A stretch of 64,000 nt of DNA from assembly GCF_963664075.1 (NCBI RefSeq), contig NZ_OY760916.1, positions 124,001 to 188,000 of the forward strand. The letters are read 5' to 3'. The notes beneath the pieces were generated by a model. That model did no database searches. It worked only from the letters and a program-made list of their open reading frames with translations, and was not told the origin of the DNA. The position numbers and the translations under genes were made by a program. Positions 9,770 to 20,208 of this stretch are shown here, in pieces (within the stretch, counting starts at the first letter, position 1; the number at the start of each line of letters is the position of its first letter). The stretch is from an uncultured Desulfobulbus sp. GTDB lineage: Bacteria; Desulfobacterota; Desulfobulbia; Desulfobulbales; Desulfobulbaceae.

Positions 9770-10716
9770 TCGCTGCTCCTGAAATATCCGTGGTTATTCC
9801 GGTCTACAACGAGCGGGAAAACCTGCCGGAACTGGTGGAACGTTGCCTTGCGGCCTGTGGTCCCCTTAAGCGCAGTTTTGAGTTGATCCTGGTCGATGAC
9901 GGCAGCAGGGATGGATCCCAGGCGTTGATCACCGAGGCCGCCGATGCCCATGAGGAGGTGATCGGCGTCATCCTCAACCGCAATTATGGCCAGCACGCCG
10001 CAGTTTTTGCGGGGCTCTCACAGAGCAGAGGCGAAATTGTGGTGACTCTGGATGCGGATCTGCAGAACCCGCCGGAAGAAATCCCCAACTTGATTGCGGC
10101 CATGGATGAGGGCGTCGATGTGGTGGGGACCGTGCGCGAGAACCGCCAGGACAGCCTCTTTCGCCGCACCGCCTCACACCTGGTCAACCGCATGGTCCAG
10201 CAGGCAACCGGAGTGATGATGCACGATTACGGCTGTATGCTCCGGGCCTACCGGCGACCCATTGTTGCGGCCATGCTCCAGTGTTCGGAGCGTTCCACCT
10301 TTATTCCCATCCTGGCCAACAGCTTTGCCGGTACGACAGCCGAGATTCCTGTCCAACACGCCCGGCGGGAAAATGGAGCGTCCAAGTACAGCTTTTTGAA
10401 ACTGATCTCGCTCCAGTACGACCTCCTGACCTCCATGTCGACCTTTCCCCTGCGTTTACTCTCCTTTCTTGGAGTTCTGATTTCGCTCTCCGGAATCGGC
10501 TTTGGTTTCCTGCTCATGGTGCTGCGGGTGATCTACGGCGCAACCTGGGCTGCCGAAGGGGTCTTTACTCTCTTTGCCTTCCTCTTTGTCTTTATTGGCG
10601 CCCAGTTTATCGGTCTTGGCCTGCTGGGTGAGTATATCGGCCGGATCTACTATGACGTGCGCAGCCGTCCCCGTTATTTCGTGCATGAAATACGGGGGGC
10701 TCATCATACGATTTGA
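9766..10716 (+). CDS. arnC: Undecaprenyl-phosphate 4-deoxy-4-formamido-L-arabinose transferase
   Basis: Family 2 glycosyltransferase that moves formylated Ara4N from UDP to undecaprenyl phosphate at the inner membrane. 316 residues. The GT-A domain starts with [16 protein letters not shown], has VDDGSRDGS and the metal-binding [10 protein letters not shown], and two C-terminal TM helices (about 225-250 and 262-285) end in [22 protein letters not shown]. The start overlaps the arnB stop. It precedes arnA by 18 bases, as in the enterobacterial order B-C-A-D-T. Confidence 0.94.
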   Translation: MIAAPEISVVIPVYNERENLPELVERCLAACGPLKRSFELILVDDGSRDGSQALITEAADAHEEVIGVILNRNYGQHAAVFAGLSQSRGEIVVTLDADLQNPPEEIPNLIAAMDEGVDVVGTVRENRQDSLFRRTASHLVNRMVQQATGVMMHDYGCMLRAYRRPIVAAMLQCSERSTFIPILANSFAGTTAEIPVQHARRENGASKYSFLKLISLQYDLLTSMSTFPLRLLSFLGVLISLSGIGFGFLLMVLRVIYGATWAAEGVFTLFAFLFVFIGAQFIGLGLLGEYIGRIYYDVRSRPRYFVHEIRGAHHTI

Positions 10717-10734
10717 AATATTGAGGAATATTCT

Positions 10735-12726
10735 ATGAAAGCAGTCGTTTTAGCCTATCACACCATCGGATGCAGCGGCATCAAGGCCTTGCTGGACCAA
10801 GGGTACGAGATTGAGGCTATCTTTACCCATCATGACAATCCCCAGGAAAATATCTGGTTTGAGTCGGTGGCCGAACTGGCAACCGCCCATGATATAGCCG
10901 TCTATGCGCCTGAGGATATCAATCATCCCCTCTGGGTCGAGAAAATCCGGGCCATGCAACCCGATGTGCTTTTCTCCTTTTATTACCGTGATCTGGTCGG
11001 CCAGGAGATCCTCGATATTCCTGCCCAGGGGTGCATCAATCTTCATGGTTCCCTTTTGCCTCGCTACCGGGGCCGTTGCCCGGTCAACTGGGTTTTGGTC
11101 AACGGGGAGCAGGAAACCGGCGTCACCCTCCATTACATGACCGCCAAACCCGATGATGGCGATATCATCGGTCAAAAGTCAGTGGCCATTGCTGAGGACG
11201 ACACCGCCCTGAGCCTTTTTGACAAGATGAATCAGGCCGCACAGGTGCTGCTTGCAGATGAGTTACCTAAAATCAAGGCCGGGACCAACGCTCGCCTCCC
11301 CCAGGATGCAGCGGCCGCCAGCTACTACGGCGGACGTGGTCCCCAGGACGGCGAAATCCATTGGAACCAGAGCGCCTCCTCCATTCGTAACCTGGTCCGT
11401 GCTGTCACCCGACCCTATCCCGGAGCCTTTACCTATCTGGTCAACCGTAAGTGTTTGCTCTGGCAGGTTCGGGTATCGACAGGGCAGGAAAAGGCCTTTC
11501 CGGGGACAGTCCTGGCAACCAATCCCCTGACTGTCGCCTGTGGTGAGGATGCCCTGATCGTTGAGTTCGGCCAGGTCGAAGATGGGGTCTACCTCAGTGG
11601 TGGTCGTCTGGCGGAAGAGTTGAACCTCTCCGTGGGGATGCGGCTCAACGGGCGGGTCGGTGATGTCACCCAGCAGCCCAAGAAAAAGCAGGTCCTGATT
11701 CTCGGGGTCAATGGCTTTATCGGCAACCATCTCTCCAAACGTCTGTTGGACAGCGGCAAGTATGTGGTCCACGGTATGGACCTGGGCACCAGCAGTATTG
11801 GTCATCTTTTGGGTGAGCCGGATTTTCACTTTACCGAGGGGGATATCTCGATCATGCGCGAATGGATCGAGTACCACGTGCGCAAGTGCGATGTGGTTCT
11901 GCCCCTGGTTGCCATCGCCACCCCCATTGAGTATGTGCGCAACCCCCTGAAGGTCTTTGAACTCGACTTTGAAGAGAACCTGCGGGTGGTCCGCTACTGT
12001 GCCAAATATGGTAAACGCTTGATTTTTCCCTCAACCTCCGAAGTCTACGGCATGTGCGGAGATGATGAGTTTGACGAGCAACGGTCCAACTTTGTTCTGG
12101 GGCCCATCCATAAGCAGCGCTGGATTTATTCCTGCAGCAAGCAGATGCTCGATCGCGTCATATGGGCTTACGGCGCGAGCGAAGGGCTCCCCTTTACCCT
12201 GTTCCGTCCCTTTAACTGGGTCGGGCCCAAGCTTGATTCGCTCCAGTCTGCGCGAATCGGTTCTTCCCGGGTCATTACCCAGTTTATTCTCAACCTGGTG
12301 GAAGGCACCCCCATTCGCCTGGTGGACGGCGGTAGTCAGAAACGGTGTTTCACCGATGTCAGTGACGGGGTTGAATGCCTTTACCGCATCATCGAAAACC
12401 AGGATGGCCGCTGCAACAGCCGCATCTTCAATATCGGCAATCCCGACAACGAGTACTCCATGCAGGAACTGGCGGATATTCTCCGGGAAAAATTTGTCGC
12501 CCACCCCCTGCGTGGTCACTTCCCGCCGGAGGCCGGAACCCAGTTCATCGAGGCCCGGGCCTATTACGGCAAGGGCTACCAGGATGTGCAGCATCGTCGG
12601 CCTTCTATCCGCCAGGCCCGCACTATCCTTGGCTGGGAACCGCAGGTCTCCTTTGAACAATCGGTTGCAGAAACCCTGGATTACTTCCTTCAGGAGCTGG
12701 TCCGCTCCCAACCGGTGAATGCATGA
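10735..12726 (+). CDS. arnA: Bifunctional UDP-glucuronate decarboxylase / UDP-Ara4N formyltransferase
   Basis: 663 residues in two enzymes. The N-terminal formyltransferase (1-~300) uses 10-formyl-THF and shows the catalytic Asn and His in [14 protein letters not shown] and the Asp in KPDDGDIIG. The C-terminal NAD-dependent decarboxylase (~318-655) has a Rossmann motif [10 protein letters not shown], the active-site FPSTSEVYG, and RPFNWVGP. It makes UDP-Ara4O from UDP-GlcA, then formylates UDP-Ara4N. The usual Gram-negative ArnA length is ~660. An AGGAA-like site (GAGGAATATTCT) precedes the ATG. It overlaps arnD by 4 bases. Confidence 0.95.
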   Translation: MKAVVLAYHTIGCSGIKALLDQGYEIEAIFTHHDNPQENIWFESVAELATAHDIAVYAPEDINHPLWVEKIRAMQPDVLFSFYYRDLVGQEILDIPAQGCINLHGSLLPRYRGRCPVNWVLVNGEQETGVTLHYMTAKPDDGDIIGQKSVAIAEDDTALSLFDKMNQAAQVLLADELPKIKAGTNARLPQDAAAASYYGGRGPQDGEIHWNQSASSIRNLVRAVTRPYPGAFTYLVNRKCLLWQVRVSTGQEKAFPGTVLATNPLTVACGEDALIVEFGQVEDGVYLSGGRLAEELNLSVGMRLNGRVGDVTQQPKKKQVLILGVNGFIGNHLSKRLLDSGKYVVHGMDLGTSSIGHLLGEPDFHFTEGDISIMREWIEYHVRKCDVVLPLVAIATPIEYVRNPLKVFELDFEENLRVVRYCAKYGKRLIFPSTSEVYGMCGDDEFDEQRSNFVLGPIHKQRWIYSCSKQMLDRVIWAYGASEGLPFTLFRPFNWVGPKLDSLQSARIGSSRVITQFILNLVEGTPIRLVDGGSQKRCFTDVSDGVECLYRIIENQDGRCNSRIFNIGNPDNEYSMQELADILREKFVAHPLRGHFPPEAGTQFIEARAYYGKGYQDVQHRRPSIRQARTILGWEPQVSFEQSVAETLDYFLQELVRSQPVNA

Positions 12727-13607
12727 TACCGGTCGGCCTGCGAGTTGATGTGGACACCCTGCGCGGAACCCGCGTTGGGGGGGACAATCTGCTTTCCCTC
12801 TTTGCCAGATATCAGATCCAGGCCACCTTTTTCTTCTCGGTGGGGCCGGACAACATGGGGCGTCATCTCTGGCGTCTGTTACGGCCCCAGTTTCTCTTGA
12901 AGATGCTCAGGACCCGGGCTGCCAGCCTCTATGGCTGGGATATTCTTCTCAAGGGCACCCTCTGGCCGGGACCGGAAATCGGTGGGCGATGTGCCTCCCT
13001 CATCCGTCGGACCAGCGAGGAAGGGCACGAGGTCGGGTTACACGCCTGGGACCATCACCGCTGGCAGGCCCGATTGCGAGAACTGAGCCCGGCAGAGATC
13101 GAGTCCGATATTCGCAGAGGGTATGAAAGCCTGGTGCGAATACTGGGCAAGGAACCGGCCTGCTTTGCCGCACCTGCCTGGCAGATCACCCCGGAGGCCC
13201 TGGAGGTGCTCGATCGCTTCTCCTTTGGTTTTCATTCCGATTGCCGAGGCACGGTCCCCTTTCAACCGGTGATCGAAGGGCATCGCTTCTGCCACGTGCA
13301 GGTGCCGACAACCCTGCCCACCTATGATGAGCTAATCGGTCTGGATTGCACACCAGCGGAGTATAACGAGCATCTGCTTGCTCTGATACAGCCGGAGCGT
13401 TGCAACGTGTTGACCATCCATGCCGAGGCGGAAGGCGGGGTCTGCCTGGAGCAGTTCGAAGCGTTCTTGAACCTGGCGGCAGAGCGTGAGCTTGTGTTTC
13501 AGCCCCTGGGAGCAATTCTTTCGCACAGCGAAACCCTGATCGAGTCCGCCATTGTTCCCCGGACAATGGAGGGCAGGGAAGGGTGGATTGCCTGCCAGCA
13601 ACCATAA
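12723..13607 (+). CDS. arnD: 4-deoxy-4-formamido-L-arabinose-phosphoundecaprenol deformylase
   Basis: NodB-type polysaccharide deacetylase-fold enzyme that removes the formyl group from undecaprenyl-phosphate-Ara4FN before export. 294 residues, as expected. Visible: [15 protein letters not shown] with the metal-binding/catalytic Asp pair, [14 protein letters not shown] with the zinc His residues, FAAPAWQ, and the late catalytic His in TIHAEAEGG. The start codon overlaps the end of arnA (ATGA). Fits its operon position between arnA and arnT. Confidence 0.94.
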   Translation: MIPVGLRVDVDTLRGTRVGGDNLLSLFARYQIQATFFFSVGPDNMGRHLWRLLRPQFLLKMLRTRAASLYGWDILLKGTLWPGPEIGGRCASLIRRTSEEGHEVGLHAWDHHRWQARLRELSPAEIESDIRRGYESLVRILGKEPACFAAPAWQITPEALEVLDRFSFGFHSDCRGTVPFQPVIEGHRFCHVQVPTTLPTYDELIGLDCTPAEYNEHLLALIQPERCNVLTIHAEAEGGVCLEQFEAFLNLAAERELVFQPLGAILSHSETLIESAIVPRTMEGREGWIACQQP

Positions 13608-13634
13608 ATCTGAACATTGCGGAGTACCTACCCC

Positions 13635-15347
13635 GTGAATACCCAAGATCAAGTCTCCAACACAAGGCAGCTGGTTCTTTACGCCTGCCTCTTGCTGTGT
13701 TTCTATTTGTTTGCCTATCTGCTGCCCCTCGGGGCGCGCGATCTGTTTGTCCCCGATGAAACCCGTTATGCCGAGGTGCCCCGCGAGATGATCGCCAGCG
13801 GCGATTGGGCCGTCCCCCACCTCAACGGCCTGCGCTACTTTGAAAAACCTGCCCTGGGCTACTGGGTCCATGCCGCAAGCCAGCTGCTCTTTGGCGAAAA
13901 TGATTTTGCGGTGCGTTTACCCTCGGCCCTCTCTGTTGGCCTTTCTGCCCTGCTGGTGTTTTTTCTGGTGCAAAGGGGGAGGGGGAAGACGGGAAAAGAG
14001 GAGGCGTTTGCACCGATTGCAGCCACCCTGGTCTTTCTCTCCTGCTTTGAGGTCTTTGGGGTCGGCAATACCGCCGTTTTGGATAACCTTTTCTCTTTTT
14101 TACTCACCGTCTGCATCACCGCTTTTTACTGGGCCACTGAGGCCGAGCGGGGCAGTCGGCGAGAAAAATTCTGGCTGGTCATCGCCGGAGTCTTCTGCGG
14201 GATCGCCTTTCTCACCAAGGGCTTTCTCGCCCTGGCCGTTCCGGTGCTGGCCCTGGTTCCCTACCTGCTGTGGCAGCGGCGCTTTGTTGATCTCTTTCGC
14301 ATGAGCTGGCTGCCCATTCTTGTCGCCGTGCTGGTCAGTCTGCCCTGGGCAATCCGCATCCATCTGCGGGAACCGGATTTCTGGAACTATTTCTTTTGGA
14401 ACGAGCATATTCGTCGTTTTGCGGGCAGTGATGCCCAGCATAAAGAATCCATCTGGTTTTTTCTGCTGGCGGCACCCGGCCTGGTTTTTCCCTGGACCTT
14501 TCTTATCCCCGCAGCTGGCAGCGGGATCAGACAGCGTCTTCGGGAGCAGGGGAGCGAGGGCTCATTGCTGAAATTTGCTCTCTGCTGGATGCTGGTGCCT
14601 TTTTTCTTCTTCTCCCTCTCACAGGGTAAACTGCTCACCTATATTCTGCCCTGTTTCCCACCCTTTGCCATCCTCATGGGGCTGGGCTTGCTGCGGCTGT
14701 TACACAAGAATGGAGAGAGTACACTGTTTCGTTGCGGAATCGCGATCAATGGCCTGCTGTTTCTCCTGCTCATGCTGGCCTTTATTGCCCTGCAATTTTT
14801 CGGCTTCCACGGTATGCGGCCCTACAGTCAGGCCTGTAAAGTGATCATGATCGTCAATGGCTTGCTCTTTTTTCTGCTGTTCTGCTACTGGTCCTTTCAG
14901 GGAAAAAATCCGCAGAGCAAGATCGTCTTTGCAGGGACGGCCCTGCTTTTTGTCTATGTGCTCGCCCATTACACCCTGCCCGATGCAACCGTTGAGGTGA
15001 AATGTCCGGGACCGCTGATAGAGAGAAACGCGTCCCTGGTTGCAGAGGGGGATCTGGTGATCAGCGATGACGATACCATTCGGGCGGTCTGCTGGTACCT
15101 CAAGCGTGATGATGTCTACAACCTGGGAGCTCCAGGGGAATTGCTCTATGGATTCGAGTATCCCGGGGCGGGTGCGGGGAAGCGTCTCATTGATCTCAAG
15201 GCGGCCGCTGAACTGATAAAGCAGCATCGGGGGCATGCCGTTCTTATTGCTCGGGTTCGTGCCCTGAAGCGTTGGCGCGATGGGTTGCCGCCTCCGCTTT
15301 TTCAGGATTTCAATGGTGAAAAAGGGTACGTGTTTCTCAAGTTTTAG
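13635..15347 (+). CDS. arnT: Undecaprenyl phosphate-aminoarabinose:lipid A transferase
   Basis: GT-C superfamily inner-membrane enzyme that transfers Ara4N from the lipid carrier to lipid A phosphate on the periplasmic side, lowering the negative charge and giving resistance to polymyxin and cationic peptides. 570 residues from the GTG at 13635, chosen because GCGGAG precedes it at a good distance; a TTG at 13617 is the alternative. The first periplasmic loop holds the catalytic PDETRYAEVPREM and the family block LRYFEKPALGYW. About 12 TM helices, then a periplasmic C-terminal domain. Confidence 0.94.
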   Translation: MNTQDQVSNTRQLVLYACLLLCFYLFAYLLPLGARDLFVPDETRYAEVPREMIASGDWAVPHLNGLRYFEKPALGYWVHAASQLLFGENDFAVRLPSALSVGLSALLVFFLVQRGRGKTGKEEAFAPIAATLVFLSCFEVFGVGNTAVLDNLFSFLLTVCITAFYWATEAERGSRREKFWLVIAGVFCGIAFLTKGFLALAVPVLALVPYLLWQRRFVDLFRMSWLPILVAVLVSLPWAIRIHLREPDFWNYFFWNEHIRRFAGSDAQHKESIWFFLLAAPGLVFPWTFLIPAAGSGIRQRLREQGSEGSLLKFALCWMLVPFFFFSLSQGKLLTYILPCFPPFAILMGLGLLRLLHKNGESTLFRCGIAINGLLFLLLMLAFIALQFFGFHGMRPYSQACKVIMIVNGLLFFLLFCYWSFQGKNPQSKIVFAGTALLFVYVLAHYTLPDATVEVKCPGPLIERNASLVAEGDLVISDDDTIRAVCWYLKRDDVYNLGAPGELLYGFEYPGAGAGKRLIDLKAAAELIKQHRGHAVLIARVRALKRWRDGLPPPLFQDFNGEKGYVFLKF

Positions 15348-15361
15348 AGGTTTTTGATACC

Positions 15362-15733
15362 ATGGCAATCTATCTTCCCCTTATTTTGTTCGGTGTTTTG
15401 CTTAACGCCGGGGCACAGCTCGCCCTGAAGCAGGGCATGCGTCAGATCGGCTATTTTGACTTCATGCTCACCAATATACCCCGCATTGCCGTAGAGGTTG
15501 CCGCAAACGGCTATATCTGGGCGGGATTAATCTGTTATGTCGTCAGCGTGGTGGTCTGGCTGCTGGTGCTCTCCCGGGTGGAGGTGAGTTATGCCTACCC
15601 CCTGTTGTCGGTGGGCTATATCGTGACCGCCTGCGCGGGCTGGCTGTTTTTTCAGGAAAACCTGAGTCTCACTCGGCTCTCAGGCATCGCGGTTATCTGC
15701 CTGGGAGTTTACCTCGTCACCCGGTCCGCCTGA
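15362..15733 (+). CDS. arnE: Small multidrug-resistance-type flippase subunit, ArnE/ArnF-like
   Basis: 123 residues with four TM helices, SMR/EamA fold. In enterobacteria ArnE and ArnF form a heterodimer that flips undecaprenyl-phosphate-Ara4N across the inner membrane. Here only one such gene is present, right after arnT, so a homodimer or a second subunit elsewhere is implied. Typical segments: LNAGAQLALKQGM near the start, SYAYPLLSVGYIVTA in helix 3 and RLSGIAVICLGV in helix 4. Choosing E over F is by position only. Confidence 0.8.
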   Translation: MAIYLPLILFGVLLNAGAQLALKQGMRQIGYFDFMLTNIPRIAVEVAANGYIWAGLICYVVSVVVWLLVLSRVEVSYAYPLLSVGYIVTACAGWLFFQENLSLTRLSGIAVICLGVYLVTRSA

Positions 15734-15744
15734 ATAGTTCCACC

Positions 15745-17136
15745 ATGTCAGTACAAACCCGGATTATGCTTTTTCTCGTGGGCTCAGGCGTGCTGGCGAG
15801 CCTGCTCTTTTCGCTGGTGGTCTTTTACGAAATGGCCGAGCAGCCCTTCAACCTCCTGGATACCGTCCTGGAGGAAGAGGGGACCCGGGTGGTGCGCTCA
15901 CTGGTGGCCTCTCCCGCTGTGATGCTGAGGGAGCGCGACTGGCAAAACCTGGGTATGGAGCAATATTGGCTTGAGCTCAGAGATCGGGAGGCAGGCACCT
16001 TGCTTTTTCGTTCCCCGCTGGCCAAAGAGTTGCCGCTGGCTCCTTTGCCCTCAGGTTCGGTTGCGGTTGTCCGGCCTCAGACCGAAAAAACAACAGACCA
16101 CCTGTCGCAGAACCGAAGCTACCAGCCTGTCTTGCGTATGCTCAGTTTTCGCGTGGATGAAGGTGGAAAACAGTTTCTGGTGCAGATAGGGCGTCCCATG
16201 GAAAAACTCCATGAGGAGATATGGGAGGTCGTTTTTGGCCTGTTGGCCGGGGTGATTTTTTCCACCCTGGTCCTCAGTGCTATCAGTCGCGCTGTGGCAA
16301 AGAAAATCCTCCGTCCAGTCCAGGAGATGCAAAATCTGGCCAGGGATATTTCAGAACAGAATTTGGGACAGCGCCTCCCCTGCGATAAAACCGGCGACGA
16401 GATCAACGAACTGGCGCAGACGATGAACCGCATGCTCGACCGGCTGCAGTACTCCTTTGATCGCCAGCGATCCTTTTTGTATGCAACTTCCCACGAGCTG
16501 AAAACGCCCTTGGCGACGATTCGTTTGGCGGTTGAAAATATTGCTTCCCGTGAGCCGTCACAAGAGCTGCTCCTGATGCAGGAAGATCTTGGAAAAATAA
16601 CTGAGCAAAATTATCGATTGGAACGGCTGGTCAAAGATCTCCTGCTGCTCTCTTCCCTTGAAACCCAGACCGGGCTGGATGGAGGCCCGGTTGATCTTTC
16701 CGCCCTGCTGGATTCCCTGGTAGAAGAGTTTTCTGCAATCGCTCAATCTCGTGATATTACTTTGCAGGCCACCATTGAACCGAACTGTGTCGTTCCAGGC
16801 GATGGTGAGAAATTGTACCGTGGCCTGGTCAACCTCTTTGATAATGCCATCAAGTTTACGCCTGAAGGTGGGCGAATCGAGATTGCCTCTGCTCTCCAGG
16901 AGGAAACGGTGGTGATCTGTCTGGTCAATACCGGGTGTGGGGTAGCCGAGAGCGCCTGTGACGAGGTGTTTACCCCGTTTTTTCGAGGAGAGAAATCACG
17001 CGCACTGACCTATGGTGGTTTTGGCTTAGGCCTGGCCATTGTTAAAAAAATTGTTGCTCTCCACCAAGGTCGCGTTACTTTTGCTAGCGGATTGGAACAA
17101 CTTACCACCGTCACTCTCCATCTTCCTCGTCTTTGA
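15745..17136 (+). CDS. Sensor histidine kinase at the end of the arn operon
   Basis: 463 residues, no adjacent response regulator of its own. TM1 about 9-27, a periplasmic sensor region to about 155, TM2 about 158-180, HAMP (LRPVQEMQNLARDI to the TMNRMLDRL helix), HisKA with SHELKTPL and phosphoacceptor His250, then a HATPase domain with the N box LVNLFDNAIKFTPEGG and GGFGLGLAIV. It starts 11 bases after the small flippase gene, so it is probably co-transcribed with arn. It may feed the OmpR-type regulator at 6319 and report on the outer membrane. The pairing is inference. Confidence 0.88.
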   Translation: MSVQTRIMLFLVGSGVLASLLFSLVVFYEMAEQPFNLLDTVLEEEGTRVVRSLVASPAVMLRERDWQNLGMEQYWLELRDREAGTLLFRSPLAKELPLAPLPSGSVAVVRPQTEKTTDHLSQNRSYQPVLRMLSFRVDEGGKQFLVQIGRPMEKLHEEIWEVVFGLLAGVIFSTLVLSAISRAVAKKILRPVQEMQNLARDISEQNLGQRLPCDKTGDEINELAQTMNRMLDRLQYSFDRQRSFLYATSHELKTPLATIRLAVENIASREPSQELLLMQEDLGKITEQNYRLERLVKDLLLLSSLETQTGLDGGPVDLSALLDSLVEEFSAIAQSRDITLQATIEPNCVVPGDGEKLYRGLVNLFDNAIKFTPEGGRIEIASALQEETVVICLVNTGCGVAESACDEVFTPFFRGEKSRALTYGGFGLGLAIVKKIVALHQGRVTFASGLEQLTTVTLHLPRL

Positions 17137-17226
17137 TGAGCGTATTCAGGGGGGCGGCGAAATAACTCCCTGAATCACGGATTCAGCAACGCTTGACACC
17201 GGTTGCTCATCTCAGGTCCTGCCCGC

Positions 17227-18690
17227 ATGAAATTATTTTACCGCTTGCTCAGTTCGCTGCTCATTGGCACAATGGCACTGATCTGCCTTGATGAGTACAT
17301 CAATTACAAGGTCGAAACCAAACAGTTTGAGCTGGACCTGATGCGCAGTGCCGAGCAGATCGGCACCAGCCTCTCCGGGGTGCTCTTGCATGCCTGGGAA
17401 CAGCAGGGCGAGGCGGAAGCATTGGAGTTGCTTGGCCATGCCCAGGTTCCTAACCAGTTTGGGGTTCGCTGGATAAATCAAAGAGCGATGTCAGAGAAGC
17501 AGTGTGTCTTAAGCGCAGATGAGCGGCAGCAGCTGGAGCAGGGGACTGTAGTTCATGGTCAGCATCAGGGCCAGGAAAAGAAGATCGCTTTTTTTACCTA
17601 TATTCCCGTGCAAATAGATCAGGGGCACTGGGGTGCTCTTGAGATCAAACAACCCATGGTGGCGGTGAGTGATTATTCCCGCAAAATGATGCTGCGGGGC
17701 ATTGTTATTATCCTGCTTTTCACCGGAATTAACGCAGCTATCCTCTATTTTTTCATGAACAGGAGTATCCGCGTCCCCTTAAAAAGGCTGATTGAGCAGG
17801 TCGAACGTATCGGCCACGGTGATCTCTGTACCACAGTGGCCTTCAAGGGAAATGATGAACTTTCGCGCCTGGCGCAGACGCTCAATGAGATGTGCTCGCG
17901 TCTCCTCATTGCCAAGGAAAAGATCAAGTTTGAATGTGATGCCCGCTTGAAAACTCTGGAGCAGCTCCGTCATACCGAGCGGCTCTCGACCTTTGGGCTC
18001 CTCTCCGCCGGTATAGCCCATGAGATTGGCACCCCGCTCAATGTGGTGGATGGCCGGGCAAAGATGATCATTCGGGAGGACCTCAGCCCCGAGGAAATCA
18101 ACGAATGCGCCACCATCATTCAGAACCAGGCCGAACGAATGACCACCATTATTCGTCAGCTCCTGGATTTCACCCGCAGGCCCAAATATAAACCGGCTCA
18201 GGAGAACATCGTCTTTCTCATGAAGCAGGTGTTCCAGTTTCTCTCGCCCATGGCCAATAAGCAAAATGTCGAGTTTGCCCTCCATGTTACCCCGAAGGCG
18301 GAGGTGATGTTGCAGGCCGATGGTTCCCAGTTGCAGCAGGTTTTTGTCAATCTGTTGATGAATGCAATCCAGGCCATGCCCGAGGGGGGCAAGGTCGATG
18401 TCTCGGTGGGCAATCTTGCTGCGCATCCCCAGTTGATGGCAAAGGGGACGATCTCATCCATTATCGAGTTGCGTATCGAGGATGAGGGAGAAGGCATCGC
18501 GGAAAAAAATCTCAAACATATCTTTACCCCGTTTTTCACAACAAAGACTCTGGGCACCGGTACCGGACTTGGGCTGTCCATTGCCCATGGTATTGTCGAA
18601 GAACACGGTGGCTGGATCGATGTGGAGAGTGTGCAAGGGAAGGGGACCTGCTTCAGTATCTATCTCCCGATCAAAAAGGCGGCGGCATGA
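17227..18690 (+). CDS. NtrB-type membrane histidine kinase
   Basis: 487 residues from the ATG at 17227 (MKLFYRLLSS gives a proper N-terminal TM helix; a TTG at 17203 would place 8 extra residues before it). TM1 about 5-21, a periplasmic/extracytoplasmic domain, TM2 about 158-178, HAMP (IRVPLKRLIEQVERIGHGDL), HisKA with GIAHEIGTPLN and His265, and a HATPase domain (LLMNAIQAMPEGG, DEGEGI, GTGLGLSI). It overlaps the next gene by 4 bases and is clearly its partner. The signal sensed is unknown. Confidence 0.92.
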   Translation: MKLFYRLLSSLLIGTMALICLDEYINYKVETKQFELDLMRSAEQIGTSLSGVLLHAWEQQGEAEALELLGHAQVPNQFGVRWINQRAMSEKQCVLSADERQQLEQGTVVHGQHQGQEKKIAFFTYIPVQIDQGHWGALEIKQPMVAVSDYSRKMMLRGIVIILLFTGINAAILYFFMNRSIRVPLKRLIEQVERIGHGDLCTTVAFKGNDELSRLAQTLNEMCSRLLIAKEKIKFECDARLKTLEQLRHTERLSTFGLLSAGIAHEIGTPLNVVDGRAKMIIREDLSPEEINECATIIQNQAERMTTIIRQLLDFTRRPKYKPAQENIVFLMKQVFQFLSPMANKQNVEFALHVTPKAEVMLQADGSQLQQVFVNLLMNAIQAMPEGGKVDVSVGNLAAHPQLMAKGTISSIIELRIEDEGEGIAEKNLKHIFTPFFTTKTLGTGTGLGLSIAHGIVEEHGGWIDVESVQGKGTCFSIYLPIKKAAA

Positions 18691-20045
18691 AAGGCAAAAT
18701 TGTTGTTATTGAAGATGAACAGGAGATGTGTGACCTGCTGGCCGCAGGCTTGAGCCGTCGTGATTTTACCGTAAGTACCTACACCAGCGGGCGGGAAGGG
18801 CTGGCCGCCGTCGATATCAACACCACCGATGTGGTGCTGGCCGATATCAATATTCCGGATATGAACGGGCTTGATATCTGTAGTGAAATAGTAACTCACA
18901 TGCGCGATATCCCGGTGGTTATCATGACCGCCTTTGGCAGCATGGATACGGCTATCTCCGCCATCCGTGCGGGCGCTTATGACTTTGTCACCAAACCTCT
19001 GGACATGGATATTCTGGCACTTGCCCTTGAACGGGCCGCCAAGTACCGGGACCTGCAGCGAACGGTTAAGCTGCTGAGCCAGGAGGTGGGAAAGCCGGGA
19101 CAGTTTGACAACATCATCGGCCAGAGTACGGTGATGGAAGAGTTGTTCTCCCAACTGGGCCGTATTGTCGACTCGGACGCCTCCCTACTCATTACCGGAG
19201 AGAGTGGTTCGGGAAAAGAGGTGGTTGCCCGGGCGGTGCATCAGCAGAGTCAGCGGAGGGGGCAGCCCCTGGTTGCCATCAACTGCGCGGCCATGCCTGC
19301 CCAGCTTTTGGAAAGTGAGTTGTTTGGTCATACCAAAGGCGCCTTTACCAGCGCCTCCCAGGCGACCAAGGGGCTTTTTCTGGAAGCGGATGGAGGCACC
19401 CTCTTTCTCGATGAGGTTGGAGAGATTCCCCTGGAACTGCAACCTAAACTTTTGCGTGCCCTTGAGGAACGCAAGGTCCGTCCCATTGGTGGGACCGGCG
19501 AACGCCCATTTAACGTACGTATCATTGCAGCCACCAACCGCGATCTGGAATCAGCGGTGGAAGATGGGCTCTTTCGTGAAGATCTCTTCTATCGCCTTAA
19601 CGTCATTCATATGCACCTGCCGCCGCTTCGAGCACGGGGCGGAGATATTCTCCTGCTGGCAAATCACTTTATCAAGCAGTTTTCTCAGCGGCAGGATAAG
19701 GCGGTTACCGGCATAGCCGAGCCCGCTGCCGAAAAATTGCTCAACTATCCTTGGCCGGGCAATGTGCGCGAGCTGCGCAACGCCATGGAACATGCAGTGG
19801 CCCTGACCCTCTACGATAAAATCGTGGTGGACGACCTGCCCGAAAAAATCCGGGTGGCAGATCAGGAGCATTTCCTGCTCTCATCCCAGGATCCTTCCGA
19901 GCTGATCACCCTGGAGGAGATGGAGCGGCGCTATATCATGTATGTGTTGGAAAATACCCAGGGGAATCGTACTCTGGCGGCACGGATCATGGGCGTGGAT
20001 CGTAAAACACTGTATCGCAAGCTGCAGCGGTATAACGCAGATTGA
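18687..20045 (+). CDS. Sigma-54-dependent response regulator (NtrC family)
   Basis: 452 residues. Receiver domain with phosphoacceptor Asp53 (LADINIPD), AAA+ domain with Walker A GESGSGKE (about 171-178), Walker B in GGTLFLDEVGE and the arginine fingers region RFNVR/RIIAATNRD, then a Fis-type HTH (NRTLAARIMGVDRKTLYRKL). The sigma-54-contacting loop reads GAFTSA (218-223) rather than GAFTGA. It activates sigma-54 promoters in response to the kinase just upstream. Target genes are not evident locally. Confidence 0.93.
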   Translation: MKGKIVVIEDEQEMCDLLAAGLSRRDFTVSTYTSGREGLAAVDINTTDVVLADINIPDMNGLDICSEIVTHMRDIPVVIMTAFGSMDTAISAIRAGAYDFVTKPLDMDILALALERAAKYRDLQRTVKLLSQEVGKPGQFDNIIGQSTVMEELFSQLGRIVDSDASLLITGESGSGKEVVARAVHQQSQRRGQPLVAINCAAMPAQLLESELFGHTKGAFTSASQATKGLFLEADGGTLFLDEVGEIPLELQPKLLRALEERKVRPIGGTGERPFNVRIIAATNRDLESAVEDGLFREDLFYRLNVIHMHLPPLRARGGDILLLANHFIKQFSQRQDKAVTGIAEPAAEKLLNYPWPGNVRELRNAMEHAVALTLYDKIVVDDLPEKIRVADQEHFLLSSQDPSELITLEEMERRYIMYVLENTQGNRTLAARIMGVDRKTLYRKLQRYNAD

Positions 20046-20208
20046 GAATTCAATGTTCTCAGACATATCTTTAACGCTGATAGATAAAGGCAAGAGGTAG
20101 TCTTCTTTTATGATTTTTCCTGGATGCGTTGGTTTTCTAGTCATTTTTTGCATATGGCACCTATTCAATGATAATCCCCGTAGTCAACGATTATTTCTGT
20201 TTACCTCG

